The position numbers and the translations under genes are program-made. A model generated the notes under the pieces. That model was given only the letters and a program-made list of their open reading frames with translations. It was not told the origin of the DNA and ran no database searches. Source: Corallococcus silvisoli (GTDB taxonomy: Bacteria; Myxococcota; Myxococcia; Myxococcales; Myxococcaceae). Taken from it: DNA of 64,000 bases. The DNA lies in NCBI RefSeq assembly GCF_009909145.1, contig NZ_JAAAPJ010000017.1, positions 184,098-248,097 on the forward strand. Reading direction: 5' to 3'. Within the stretch, counting starts at the first letter, position 1. Each line of letters begins with the position of its first letter. This document shows positions 35,329-43,950 of this stretch, piece by piece.

Positions 35329-36801
35329 ATGGGCATTCGCATAGGCGTGGTGGGAGCGGGGCTGGCGGTCCTCTCTTTGTTGTCAGTGGGTTGCACCAAC
35401 CAGGACCGGACAATCGAGCCGGGTGATGACCCGGCGCCCCCTCCCTCCGATGGAAACGAAGTTCCCTCCCCTCCCCCTCCGGATTCCTCTCCGGATGGGG
35501 GCACGTTCCCACCGGAGGACGATGGGGGCACGACGCCCGATGCCGGCGACTTGCCCGACGGCGGGTCCTCGCCCGACGGCGGCGCCACCGCCGATGCGGG
35601 GCCGTGGCCCGTGGATGCGGTGCTCGACTACTCGCGCTCGTTTGGCGTTGGCACGCCGAGGAGCGTCGGGCTCGATGAAGGGCTGAACCTCTGGCTGCTC
35701 GACGGCACCCGCATTGGCGTCCTGCGCCCCGGCGACTCCGCCCCCACGTGGACCCGCGGCATCGGTCAAGCGAGCAAGCCGTTCGGCCCGGATTCGCTCG
35801 CCATCGACTCGACGGTCATCTGCGGCGGCGAAGCCGGGCGCGCCTACGTGGGCTACCTGGCCAACGAGATGAAGCGCGCGGAGGGAATCACGCAGCGCAC
35901 GTACATCCCCAGCCCAGGCCAGGCGGGCTACTCGCCGGAGCGCTTCGCCGAGTACCAGAAGGGAGACCTCGATGCGGTCCGCCTCCAGCCGGATGGGACC
36001 GTCAAGCTCGAGGAGCACATCTGGCGCACCACCGGCGCTGCGAACGCGGGCCGGCAGCTGGGCATCCACAACACCAATGACTTCCACTACGAGGAGGACC
36101 GCACCGTCATCAGCTGCGCCCGGGTGACGCGCGGTCGGGATCGCGGGGACCTCTACATCACGACCAACCACGGCGTGACCCGCATCCAGGGGCTCACCTA
36201 CAACAGCCACCGCCACCCGGGCTGGTACCTCTACGAGAACGGTTCGGAATGGGGATCGCTGCAATGCCCGCCGATGCACGGACTGGGCATCGCGCCGAAT
36301 GGCGACGTCCTCGTCGCCAACGAGCAGATGGTCGGGATCCTCGCGCCCAGCCCCAAGCTGGAGGAGTGGGACCGCGAGAACACCTGGGAGGGCCCCACGC
36401 CCTGGAAGTTCAAGAGCTTCAATGAACTCATCAACGGGCTGGCCTCCGATGACTACTGGCGTGCCTTCGAGCAGAGCGCCTCCGGCCGCTACTACCTGGG
36501 GAGCGCGGAGTTCGGCGTCTGGGCGATGACGCTGAAGTCGCGCTCGACAGGGAGCTGGTCGAAGCTCGCGGGGCTGCCGACGAATCACATCCAGGCCCTC
36601 AAGGCGACGGACGATGGGGCGCTCTACATCGGCACGAATGGCGCGGGCCTCTGGCGGCTGGAGCCAGATGGCACGACGCTGAGCCCCGTGAAGCAGGTCG
36701 CCGGGCAACGCGTCCTGCAGCTCGTCTACGAGCCCACCGTGACGCCGAGCATGCTGCTCGTCCTCACCAACCAGGGGCTGACCGTCCTCCGAGGCCCGTA
36801 G
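35329..36801 (+). CDS. Beta-propeller lipoprotein with Asp/Gly/Pro linker
   Basis: The 490-residue protein starts at ATG 35329 behind GGAGGAA. The lipobox is LSVGC (Cys22). Residues ~28-92 are a low-complexity tether of Pro, Asp and Gly with repeated DGG and PDGG units, common in myxobacterial surface lipoproteins. The rest has repeating blades such as LNLWLLDGTRIGVL, GDLYITTNHGVTRIQG, GDVLVANEQMVGIL and ALYIGTNGAGLWRLEPDG, pointing to a two-component-regulator-like or NHL-type propeller. No enzyme motif is visible. It could bind sugars or proteins outside the cell; function unknown. It is divergent from the RNA-repair gene across 224 bases. Confidence 0.7.
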   Translation: MGIRIGVVGAGLAVLSLLSVGCTNQDRTIEPGDDPAPPPSDGNEVPSPPPPDSSPDGGTFPPEDDGGTTPDAGDLPDGGSSPDGGATADAGPWPVDAVLDYSRSFGVGTPRSVGLDEGLNLWLLDGTRIGVLRPGDSAPTWTRGIGQASKPFGPDSLAIDSTVICGGEAGRAYVGYLANEMKRAEGITQRTYIPSPGQAGYSPERFAEYQKGDLDAVRLQPDGTVKLEEHIWRTTGAANAGRQLGIHNTNDFHYEEDRTVISCARVTRGRDRGDLYITTNHGVTRIQGLTYNSHRHPGWYLYENGSEWGSLQCPPMHGLGIAPNGDVLVANEQMVGILAPSPKLEEWDRENTWEGPTPWKFKSFNELINGLASDDYWRAFEQSASGRYYLGSAEFGVWAMTLKSRSTGSWSKLAGLPTNHIQALKATDDGALYIGTNGAGLWRLEPDGTTLSPVKQVAGQRVLQLVYEPTVTPSMLLVLTNQGLTVLRGP

Positions 36802-36833
36802 GCCCGGGCACCGCGCCTGGCGAAGCGCCTTTC

Positions 36834-37565
36834 TCAGGAGAGCTTCGCCAGCGCGGGCAGCACCTCGCCGCTCAGGCCCTGCACGAAGTGGTGGAAGCGC
36901 TCCGTGTTGGCGGCGGACTCGTAGTTGACGAGCCACGTGTCCCCTCGCGCGGCGCGCACCTCGTCCACGATGCCCGCCGCGGGCCACACCGCGCCGGAGG
37001 TGCCCGCGGCCAGGAACACCAGGCGGGTGCCGTCAGCGCGCGTGATGAACTCCCCGATGCGCTCCAGGTCCGCGGAGGCCAGCGACTCGCCGAACCAGAC
37101 GATGTCAGGCCGCAAGCGCCCACCGCAGCTATCGCACACAGGCACCGTGCCCGACGGATGCACGGTGGTGTCCGCGAAGGGCGCCCGCCGGCAGTCCGCG
37201 CACTTCGTGCGGAAGAGGTTGCCGTGCATGTCCACCACGCGCTGGCTGCCCGCGCGCGTATGCAGTCCGTCCACGTTCTGGGTGGCCAGCAGGAAGCGGT
37301 CTCCCAGGTGCGCTTCCCAGCGCACCAGCGCGTCGTGACCCGGGTTGGGCTTCACGTCCGCCGCGCCCGAGCGGCGCTGTGAATAGAAGCGCCACACGAG
37401 CGCGGGGTTCGCCTCGAAGCCCTGGGGAGACGCCACCGCCTCCACGGGGTGGTTCTCCCACAGGCCGTTCATGCCCCGGAAGGTGGGGACACCGCTTTCA
37501 GCGGAGACTCCGGCGCCGGTGAGCACGAGCAGGCGGGTTCGCGAATCCAGGACGAGCGGTTCCAC
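36834..37565 (-). CDS. cobB: NAD-dependent protein deacylase (sirtuin, CobB-like)
   Basis: The 243-residue protein starts at GTG 37565, right after AGGAGG; the long upstream frame is noncoding. Sirtuin motifs are complete: GAGVSAESGVPTFRG (17-31), TQNVDGLH (95-102), the catalytic His114 (HGN), the zinc Cys pairs 122/125 and 144/147, and RPDIVWFGE. FYSQRR contains Tyr61 and Arg64, the Y-x-x-R pair that marks class III sirtuins with desuccinylase/demalonylase activity. It removes acyl groups from lysines using NAD, linking metabolism to protein function. It is divergent from msrC across 69 bases. Confidence 0.9.
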   Translation of the reverse strand: MEPLVLDSRTRLLVLTGAGVSAESGVPTFRGMNGLWENHPVEAVASPQGFEANPALVWRFYSQRRSGAADVKPNPGHDALVRWEAHLGDRFLLATQNVDGLHTRAGSQRVVDMHGNLFRTKCADCRRAPFADTTVHPSGTVPVCDSCGGRLRPDIVWFGESLASADLERIGEFITRADGTRLVFLAAGTSGAVWPAAGIVDEVRAARGDTWLVNYESAANTERFHHFVQGLSGEVLPALAKLS

Positions 37566-37634
37566 ACAGCCTCCTGTGCCATCCGGCACCAGGGTTGTTA
37601 GAAGGGGCGGGAAATCCCCACCGAGGTCCCCATC

Positions 37635-38129
37635 ATGGCGGAAGTCACCCTGGATCTGCGCGGTCAGCCCAAGACCGACGCGTACGCCGAGTTGAAAACG
37701 CACGCCCTCGCCATCCTCGAAGGCGTGGACGACGACATCTGCGCGATGGCGACGATGAGCTGCCTCTTGCACAACGCCTTCGGCCACCTGTGGACCGGCT
37801 TCTACCGGGTGGTGACGCCCGGAAAGCTGCTGCGCGTGGGCCCCTACCAGGGGACGCTCGGGTGCCTGGAGATCACCTTCGGCAAGGGCGTGTGCGGCAC
37901 GTCCGCCGCCAAGGGTGAGACGGTGGTGGTGCCGGACGTGCACGCCTTCCCGGGCCACATCACCTGCGACGGCCGCTCCGCGTCGGAGATCGTCGTGCCG
38001 GTGTACGGCCGCGACCGCGAGCTGCTCGCCGTGCTCGACATCGACTCCGAGCACAAGAACACCTTCGACGACGTGGACCGCGCGGCGCTGGAGGACCTGA
38101 TGACCTGGTTCCAGCACCGCGCATCCTGA
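37635..38129 (+). CDS. msrC: Free methionine-(R)-sulfoxide reductase (GAF-domain fRMsr)
   Basis: The 164-residue single GAF domain protein matches the fRMsr family (E. coli YebR/MsrC). The catalytic and resolving cysteines are conserved: Cys77 in TLGCLEI, Cys87 in GKGVCGTS and Cys111 in HITCDGRS. It reduces free L-methionine-(R)-sulfoxide, with thioredoxin as reductant, as part of oxidative damage repair. The typical sequences VVVPDVHAFPGHI and AVLDIDSEH are present. Start ATG 37635 gives full family length. It faces psuG, whose stop is 14 bases away. Confidence 0.9.
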   Translation: MAEVTLDLRGQPKTDAYAELKTHALAILEGVDDDICAMATMSCLLHNAFGHLWTGFYRVVTPGKLLRVGPYQGTLGCLEITFGKGVCGTSAAKGETVVVPDVHAFPGHITCDGRSASEIVVPVYGRDRELLAVLDIDSEHKNTFDDVDRAALEDLMTWFQHRAS

Positions 38130-38143
38130 GCAGGGCTCGGACC

Positions 38144-39061
38144 TCAGCGCTTCGCGAGCCGGGCGTAGGCCGCGGCCAGCGCCCCCGCGAAGCGCGCGTT
38201 GTTCTCCAGCAGCGCCAGGTTCGTCTGGAGGCTCTTGCCGCCCGTGCGCTTCGCCATCTCCCCCAGCAGGAACGGCGTCACGGCCTTGCCACGCACGCCC
38301 TGCCGCTCCGCGTCCGCGAGCGCCGAGGCGATGTGCAGCTCCACGTCATTGCGCGGCAGCGCGGCCTCCACCGGCGGCGGCACGGTGTAGAGCACTCCGC
38401 CCTGGCCCAGCGTCTCGAAGCGAGCGTGCGCGATGCGCGCGGCGGCCTCCGCGTCATCCGCGCGGTGCTCCAGCGAGAGGCCGGACTCGCGGCTGTAGAA
38501 GGACGGGAGCTCGTGGGTGCCCACGCCGATGACGGGCACACCCGCCGTCTCCAGCAGCTCCATCGTCTTGGGCAGATCCAACACGGACTTGGCGCCGGCG
38601 CAGACCACGGCGACGGGGTAGCGCGACAGCGCGGCGATGTCCTGGGAGATGTCCCAGTGCTCGGAGGCCCCGCGGTGCACGCCGCCGATGCCGCCCGTGG
38701 AGAAGACGCGGATGCCCGCCGCCGCGGCCAGCTCGCAGGTGGCGCTCACGGTGGTGCCGCCGCTGGCGCGCGTGGCCACCGCCACGGCCAGGTCGCGCGA
38801 GCCCAGCTTGAGCAGCTTCTCCTTGCCCTCGGCCAGCCGGCGCAGCGTCGCGTCCTCCAGGCCGATCCACACCTCGCCATCCACGACGGCGATGGGCGCG
38901 GGCACGGCGCCCGCGCGGCGCACCGCCTCCTCGCAGGCGCGAGCCGCGGCCAGGTTGTTGGGGTACGGCAGGCCTTGCGCGACGACGCTCGTCTCCAGCG
39001 CCACCAGCGGCTGCCCGGAGTCCTTCGCGCGCCGCACCTCGTCCGAATAGCGGAAGTCCAT
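38144..39061 (-). CDS. psuG: Pseudouridine-5'-phosphate glycosidase
   Basis: The 305-residue protein has the PsuG hallmarks: ALETSVVAQGLPYPNN at the N terminus, GGTTVSATCELAAAAGI, FSTGGIGGVHRG, CAGAKSVLDLPKTMELLET and GVPVIGVGTHELPSFYSRESGL. It splits pseudouridine 5'-phosphate into uracil and ribose 5-phosphate, recycling modified RNA. Start ATG 39061 has no clear ribosome-binding site but fits family length. The kinase partner PsuK is not adjacent. It is interesting that it lies within 4 kb of the RNA-repair gene, but there is no operon link. Confidence 0.9.
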   Translation of the reverse strand: MDFRYSDEVRRAKDSGQPLVALETSVVAQGLPYPNNLAAARACEEAVRRAGAVPAPIAVVDGEVWIGLEDATLRRLAEGKEKLLKLGSRDLAVAVATRASGGTTVSATCELAAAAGIRVFSTGGIGGVHRGASEHWDISQDIAALSRYPVAVVCAGAKSVLDLPKTMELLETAGVPVIGVGTHELPSFYSRESGLSLEHRADDAEAAARIAHARFETLGQGGVLYTVPPPVEAALPRNDVELHIASALADAERQGVRGKAVTPFLLGEMAKRTGGKSLQTNLALLENNARFAGALAAAYARLAKR

Positions 39062-39234
39062 GGGCAGGCATTTACGCCATGGGCGGGGCGCCCGGACAAG
39101 CGCGGGCGTGGGGAAACGTCGCCAGGGTCTCCGCCCGAGCCAGGGGCAGGAGCTCCGCGCCCGCCCGGCTCCTCTCCCTTCGTTGCAGCCCCGCCGGTTG
39201 CATCCGGAGTCGCGCCGCCCTATGCCCCGCGGCC

Positions 39235-40161
39235 GTGAGCACCTCGTCGCCCGCGGTCGCAGCGCCTGCCCGTCTCCTGTCCGCCTCCGACCTGGCGATG
39301 ATCGCCGTGGTCGTCATCTGGGGGACCAACTACACCCTCGTGAAGGACGCACTGGACGGCATGCCGCCCCGGGCCTTCATGGCGTTGCGCTTCGCGCTCG
39401 CGGCGCTCGCGATGGGCGGAGTGCTCTGGGCGGTGGAGGGTCACAAGCCGCTGCCGTGGAAAGTGTTCCTGCGACTCACCGCGCTGGGGTTCGTGGGCAA
39501 CACGCTGTACCAGCTGTGCTTCATCGAAGGCCTCGCGCGGACGACCGCGGCCAACAGCGGCATGCTCACCGCGGTGAGCCCGGTGGTGACGGCGGCCCTG
39601 GGCGCGGCGCTGGGCATCGAACGGCTGCGGCGCCCGGTCGTGATCGGGCTCTCGCTCGCGGTGGTGGGGACGCTGCTGGTGGTGGGAGCGCGGGGCCCGG
39701 ACCTGGGCGCGGCGACGTGGACGGGCAACGCGCTGATCGTCGGAAGCTCGCTGTGCTGGTCCATCTACACGGTGGGGACGCGAGCGGTGGGCGCGGAGGT
39801 CTCCCCGCTGCGCATCACCGCCATCACCATGCTCACGGGAGCGCCGGGCGTGGTGCTGGCGGGGGCCTCCCAGGTCATCGCGATGGACGCATCCCGAGTG
39901 AGCGCCGCGGGCTGGCTGGCGCTCGTGTATTCGGCGCTGGTGCCGCTGGTGCTCGCGTACTTCGTCTGGTTCCGCAGCGTGCAGCAGGTGGGCACCAACC
40001 GCACGACGCTCTACGGCACCGGCATCCCCGTGGTCGCGGCCCTCACCGCCTGGGCCGTCCGGGGCGAGCGCCCCACCCTGCTCCAGGCGCTCGGAACGGC
40101 GCTCATCCTCGCGGGCGTGCTGCTCAGCCGCCGCAAGGACGCGGCCATCACCAAGGCCTAA
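39235..40161 (+). CDS. EamA-family (DMT superfamily) transporter
   Basis: About 308 residues with ten predicted membrane segments in two EamA repeats (~20-155 and ~165-305). Typical motifs are VVIWGTNYTLVKDAL in the first repeat and NALIVGSSLCWSIYTVGTR in the second, with a C-terminal positive tail (SRRKDAAITKA). It is a drug/metabolite exporter-type carrier of unknown substrate. The start is uncertain; GTG 39235 gives the usual family length but has no ribosome-binding site. The stop overlaps by 4 bases with the stop of the convergent FHA gene. Confidence 0.8.
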   Translation: MSTSSPAVAAPARLLSASDLAMIAVVVIWGTNYTLVKDALDGMPPRAFMALRFALAALAMGGVLWAVEGHKPLPWKVFLRLTALGFVGNTLYQLCFIEGLARTTAANSGMLTAVSPVVTAALGAALGIERLRRPVVIGLSLAVVGTLLVVGARGPDLGAATWTGNALIVGSSLCWSIYTVGTRAVGAEVSPLRITAITMLTGAPGVVLAGASQVIAMDASRVSAAGWLALVYSALVPLVLAYFVWFRSVQQVGTNRTTLYGTGIPVVAALTAWAVRGERPTLLQALGTALILAGVLLSRRKDAAITKA

Positions 40162-41897
40162 CCTCGGCCCCCCCGCTCCAGCGTCAGCCCGTACTCCTCC
40201 ATCTTCCGGTCGAGCGTGGGCCGGCTGATGCCCAGGAGCTCCGCCGCGCGGACCTTCTTCCAGCCGGACTCGCGCAGCGCCTCCGCGATGGCGTCGCGCT
40301 CCAGCCGGGCCACCTGCTCCTGCAGCGTGCGCGGCGCCCGCCCCACCGCGCCCTCGCGGACCTCCGGCGGAAGCTGCGGGATGCCCACGTGCCCCGCCGC
40401 GTAGACGCGCCCCAGCCGCTCCGCGACCAGCTCCAGCTCGCGCACGTTCTGCGGCCACGGGTACTCCGCCAGCAGGCGCCGGGCCTCCGGTCCCAGCACC
40501 GGCGCCTCCCGCCCGCATTGCCGGGCGCCACGCAACGCGAAGTGCTCCAGCAACACCGGCACATCGCCTCGGCGCTCGCGCAACGGAGGAACCTCCATCT
40601 CGAAGCCCGCGAGCCCCCGCGCGAGCGCGGCGTCGAACTCCCCTCGGGCCATCAGCCGGGACACCGGCGCGGCGCTGGTCGCGACGATCCGCACATCCAC
40701 GGGCTCCTCGCCTCCCTGCCGGGCCGGCGCCGCACGCCGAGCGAGCATCCGCGCCAGCCGCTCCGCCGCGGGCTTCGGGAGTGCATCGACGTGGCGCAAG
40801 AGCAGCGTGCCCGCATCCGCGCGCAGCACCGCGGACGTCACCGGAGGCTGTCCGGGCGCCCCGGCGCGGCCGAAGAGCGCCACCTCCACCGCCTCCAGGG
40901 GCTGGCGGCACTCCACCACCACCCAGGGCCCCAGCGCGCGCGGTGAACGGCCATGGAGATGGTGCGACAGCAGCGCCTTGCCCGTCCCCGGCTCGCCATG
41001 GAGGACCACCGGCGCGGCACTGCCCGCCGCCCGCCGCGCCTCGTCCAGCACGCCGCGAAACCCGCGGGAGGTGCCCAGCGGCGCCACCCACGGGAGCTCC
41101 GCGGCCTCCGCCTCGCCACGCGAGCGCACCGCCGTATAGGCCTCGCCTCCCAGGCGCCCCAGCGACGCGAGCAGCTGGCCCTCGCCCTCGGTGAACGGCG
41201 ACTCCTCGCGCTCCACGTACAGCACGCCGAAGGGCATGCCACCCGACGCCACCAGCGGCGAGCACATCGCCGTGTCCGTGCGTCCCAGCTCCTTGCGCTC
41301 CAGCGCGACCTGCAACAGCGCGCGAGGCACCTCCACGGACGCGGCCCCGGACACCGCCGCCGTGCGCAGCCCCTCCGGTCCGCTCAACAGCGCCGCGGAG
41401 CGATCCGCGTTGAGCGCGTGCGCGGTCTCCTCCGCCAGGCGCCGAAGCACCATCGCCTCGCTGGTGGCCCCCAGCAACGCCGTCCCCGCCGAGTACATCG
41501 CCGCGGCCGCGCCCACGTGCGGCAGCACCTCTTCGATGGGGACGTGTCCCGGTGGCTCCTGGGCGGACGCGCCGGAGGGCTCGTCGACGATGGACACCGG
41601 CGGCGGCTCGAACACCGCGATGGTGCCGCCCACGCGCATCCGGTCGCCCGGCCGCAGCACCGCCTCTTCCTGGAGCGCCAGCCGCTGGCCGTTGAGCAGC
41701 GTGCCGTTGGTGGAGCCCAGGTCGCGCAGCCGCACCTGCCCCGCGAGCGTGTCCAGGAACACCTGCGCGTGCCGGCGCGACACCTGGTCGTCTTCCAGCG
41801 GGATGTCACACGAGGGGCTGCGCCCGAGGGTCAGCTGAGAGACGACGTCGTACCGGCGCCCCGCGGACGGGCCCGTGAGCAGCAGGAGTGCCGGCAT
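40158..41897 (-). CDS. FHA-GAF-AAA+-Fis protein: degenerate sigma54 activator
   Basis: The 579-residue protein starts at ATG 41897. The FHA domain (~5-95) keeps its phosphothreonine-binding residues (GRS at 25-27, S40, R41, H43, N64). A GAF-like domain spans ~130-265. The AAA+ domain (~275-500) keeps Walker A (GEPGTGK, 301-307). In place of the sigma54-contacting loop GAFTGA it has LFGRAGAPGQ (341-350), and at Walker B the expected acidic pair is replaced by RH in TLLLRHV. The Fis-type HTH is intact near the C terminus (KVRAAELLGISRPTLDRKM). It probably binds DNA and a phosphorylated partner but cannot activate sigma54 in the usual way; it could be a repressor or a partner-controlled regulator. 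It follows the DUF2314-type gene by 52 bases in a likely three-gene unit. Confidence 0.8.
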   Translation of the reverse strand: MPALLLLTGPSAGRRYDVVSQLTLGRSPSCDIPLEDDQVSRRHAQVFLDTLAGQVRLRDLGSTNGTLLNGQRLALQEEAVLRPGDRMRVGGTIAVFEPPPVSIVDEPSGASAQEPPGHVPIEEVLPHVGAAAAMYSAGTALLGATSEAMVLRRLAEETAHALNADRSAALLSGPEGLRTAAVSGAASVEVPRALLQVALERKELGRTDTAMCSPLVASGGMPFGVLYVEREESPFTEGEGQLLASLGRLGGEAYTAVRSRGEAEAAELPWVAPLGTSRGFRGVLDEARRAAGSAAPVVLHGEPGTGKALLSHHLHGRSPRALGPWVVVECRQPLEAVEVALFGRAGAPGQPPVTSAVLRADAGTLLLRHVDALPKPAAERLARMLARRAAPARQGGEEPVDVRIVATSAAPVSRLMARGEFDAALARGLAGFEMEVPPLRERRGDVPVLLEHFALRGARQCGREAPVLGPEARRLLAEYPWPQNVRELELVAERLGRVYAAGHVGIPQLPPEVREGAVGRAPRTLQEQVARLERDAIAEALRESGWKKVRAAELLGISRPTLDRKMEEYGLTLERGGRG

Positions 41898-41949
41898 GCG
41901 GACCGCAAGCCTAGCAGCGCCCCTCGGGGCGCCCGCAAGACGCGGGCGG

Positions 41950-43125
41950 CTACATGGGGCGTTCGGCGGTCAGCAGGGCCCGCAGCTCGCCTTCGTTGAG
42001 CGCGCGGCCTTCCCGGGCGATGGCCAGGGCGTTGATCTGCTTCTCCTCGACCTCCACGTGGGCGCCCTTGCGCCACTCCGTGGTGTGCACCGCGCCATCG
42101 ACCAGGCGGCCCACCACGGATCCCTCATCCCGGGCCACCGCCTCCAGCCACAGGTTCTCCACCACCACCTCGCCCTCCGGGTGCGTCTCGAAGGGGGCGC
42201 GCACCAGGAACGTCAGGGGCTCCATCAACCCCTTGCGCTGGAAGCGCGCCAGGAACGCCGGCAGCAGCGCCTGCGCCTCCTCGTGCATGGCCTGGGTCTG
42301 CTCCGCGGGCTCCTTGGCGAACCGCTCCCGGTACGTCGCCAGCAACTCCGCCGTGTTGTGCCGACCCAGCGGCGACACCACGGTGAGGAACAGCCCCTCG
42401 TGGCCCTCGAAGGCGTCCAGCGGCACGCCCAGCAGGTTGGCGCGAGCCTCCTCGGACGGCACCAGCGTGAAGCTCTGACCCTCGCTGGTGGACACCTCCG
42501 CGCGCAGCGCCGGCCCCTGCGCGAACGCCAGGTCCGTGCACAGCTCGTGAAGGAAGCTCTCCGCGGCCAGCAGGTCGCCCTCGCCCAGGTGGAAGATCTC
42601 CACGTCGCGTGCGCCGAACTTCTCCATGCCGTGCGAGTGCACCCACAGTGGAGTCTCACCCTCGGCCAGTTCAATCGCGTGCAGGTGCACGTGGTCGCGG
42701 ATGTCGAAGTCCAGCTCGGTGATTTCGACCACGTCCTCGGGTTCGTGCAGCTTGAACGCCGTCACGTCCACGAGCACGCCCTGCGTCTGCTCCATCAGCG
42801 TGCGCACGGTCCACAGCGCCTCGAAGACGGGCAGCGTGGGCTGCGTGCCCCCCGGCTCCAGCAGGAAGGCGTAGCAGGCCTGGGCCTTCTCCACGCGCGC
42901 GAAGGCCTCCGGGCTGCCGCTGAACAGCTCCGGGTTCACGCGCGGACGGCCGTCGCTCAGGGGCTTGAGCACCACCTTCACTTCCGAACCATCCGCGCGC
43001 ACGGTGAAGCCCCAGGCGCCCTCGTGCGGCACGAACTCCACCTCGTCCGTCGCGAACGCCGCCCGCAGGGTCTCCAGCGATGGCGGCTCCGGCGGCTCGG
43101 TGGCCAGGACGTAGACCTCCTTCAC
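41950..43125 (-). CDS. DUF4026/DUF2314-type protein of unknown function
   Basis: The 391-residue protein starts at GTG 43125, which overlaps the TGA of the upstream deoxynucleoside kinase gene (GTGA), so translation is coupled. There is no signal peptide or membrane span. The C-terminal ~70 residues (THPEGEVVVENLWLEAVAR, VHTTEWRKGAHVEVEEKQIN) match the DUF2314 fold. The larger N-terminal part (~1-300) has acidic beta strands such as HEPEDVVEITELDFDIRDHVH and VEIFHLGEGDLLAAESFLHELC, resembling DUF4026. No reaction is known. Co-translation with the kinase hints at a nucleotide- or DNA-related role, which is inference. Confidence 0.65.
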   Translation of the reverse strand: MKEVYVLATEPPEPPSLETLRAAFATDEVEFVPHEGAWGFTVRADGSEVKVVLKPLSDGRPRVNPELFSGSPEAFARVEKAQACYAFLLEPGGTQPTLPVFEALWTVRTLMEQTQGVLVDVTAFKLHEPEDVVEITELDFDIRDHVHLHAIELAEGETPLWVHSHGMEKFGARDVEIFHLGEGDLLAAESFLHELCTDLAFAQGPALRAEVSTSEGQSFTLVPSEEARANLLGVPLDAFEGHEGLFLTVVSPLGRHNTAELLATYRERFAKEPAEQTQAMHEEAQALLPAFLARFQRKGLMEPLTFLVRAPFETHPEGEVVVENLWLEAVARDEGSVVGRLVDGAVHTTEWRKGAHVEVEEKQINALAIAREGRALNEGELRALLTAERPM

Positions 43126-43736
43126 AGGTGCTTCTCGATCTGCCGGAACAGGTCCACGCGGTCCACCAGGTTGGTGAGGTAGTCCAGCTTGTCCGTCCCC
43201 AGCACCAGCACCGGCGACAGCGAGTAGCCCTCGAACCACTCCTCGTAGAGGGCGTTGAGGCGCTTGAGGTACGCGGTCGGGATGTCCTTCTCCATGGACC
43301 GGCCCCGCAGGCGGATGCGCTCCTTGAGCGTGGCCACCGGACACCGCAGGTAGATCATCAGGTCCGGCGGCGTGAGCGACTGGGACAGGGTCTGATACAG
43401 CTCCCAGTAGGTCCCCCAGTCGCGCTTGTCGATGAGCCGCTGCCGGTGGAGGTTCTTGGCGAAGATCTCCGCGTCCTCGTAGAGCGTGCGATCCTGGAGC
43501 ACCGTGCCCGGCGTGCGCTCCAGTTCCCGCTGCAGGCGGAACTTGTGCGTCAGGAAGAAGAGCTGCGAGCGGAACGCCCACGTCTTCATGTCCTTGTAGA
43601 AATCCGCGAGATAGGGGTTCTGGTCATTGGGCTCGAAGGACGGCGTGAGGCCGTACTTCCGGCACAGGAAGGACGTGAGCTCCGTCTTTCCGGCCCCGAT
43701 GTTGCCCGCGATGGCGATGAACTTTTTCCTGGCCAC
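43122..43736 (-). CDS. Deoxynucleoside kinase (dNK family)
   Basis: About 204 residues from GTG 43736, with AAGGG just upstream; an in-frame ATG at 43769 lacks a ribosome-binding site but would add 11 residues. The P-loop is GNIGAGKTELT; the substrate-binding region has EPNDQNPYL, FRSQLFFL and LQDRTLYEDAEIF with the D-R motif; the lid has RLRGRSMEKDI. It phosphorylates deoxynucleosides for dNTP salvage. The specific base preference cannot be read. It is first in a likely operon with the DUF2314-type and FHA genes and divergent from plsC. Confidence 0.85.
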   Translation of the reverse strand: MARKKFIAIAGNIGAGKTELTSFLCRKYGLTPSFEPNDQNPYLADFYKDMKTWAFRSQLFFLTHKFRLQRELERTPGTVLQDRTLYEDAEIFAKNLHRQRLIDKRDWGTYWELYQTLSQSLTPPDLMIYLRCPVATLKERIRLRGRSMEKDIPTAYLKRLNALYEEWFEGYSLSPVLVLGTDKLDYLTNLVDRVDLFRQIEKHL

Positions 43737-43950
43737 GCCACCCTTGCTTGTAACCCCAGCGAGCGGCATTCACCAGAAACAATGGCGAGGGGAGCCATGG
43801 TAGATAAAGTGCATGCCCCCGCCCCGGTCCGCACGTCCAGGAGCCCGCGCCGCCGCCGTCGCCGCGCTGCCTGGCTGCTGCCCGACCGGTGGGAGGCACC
43901 CCCGGGGCCTGTCCGGCGCTCGAGCCCCCCGGTAGGAGGAAAGGCGACGC

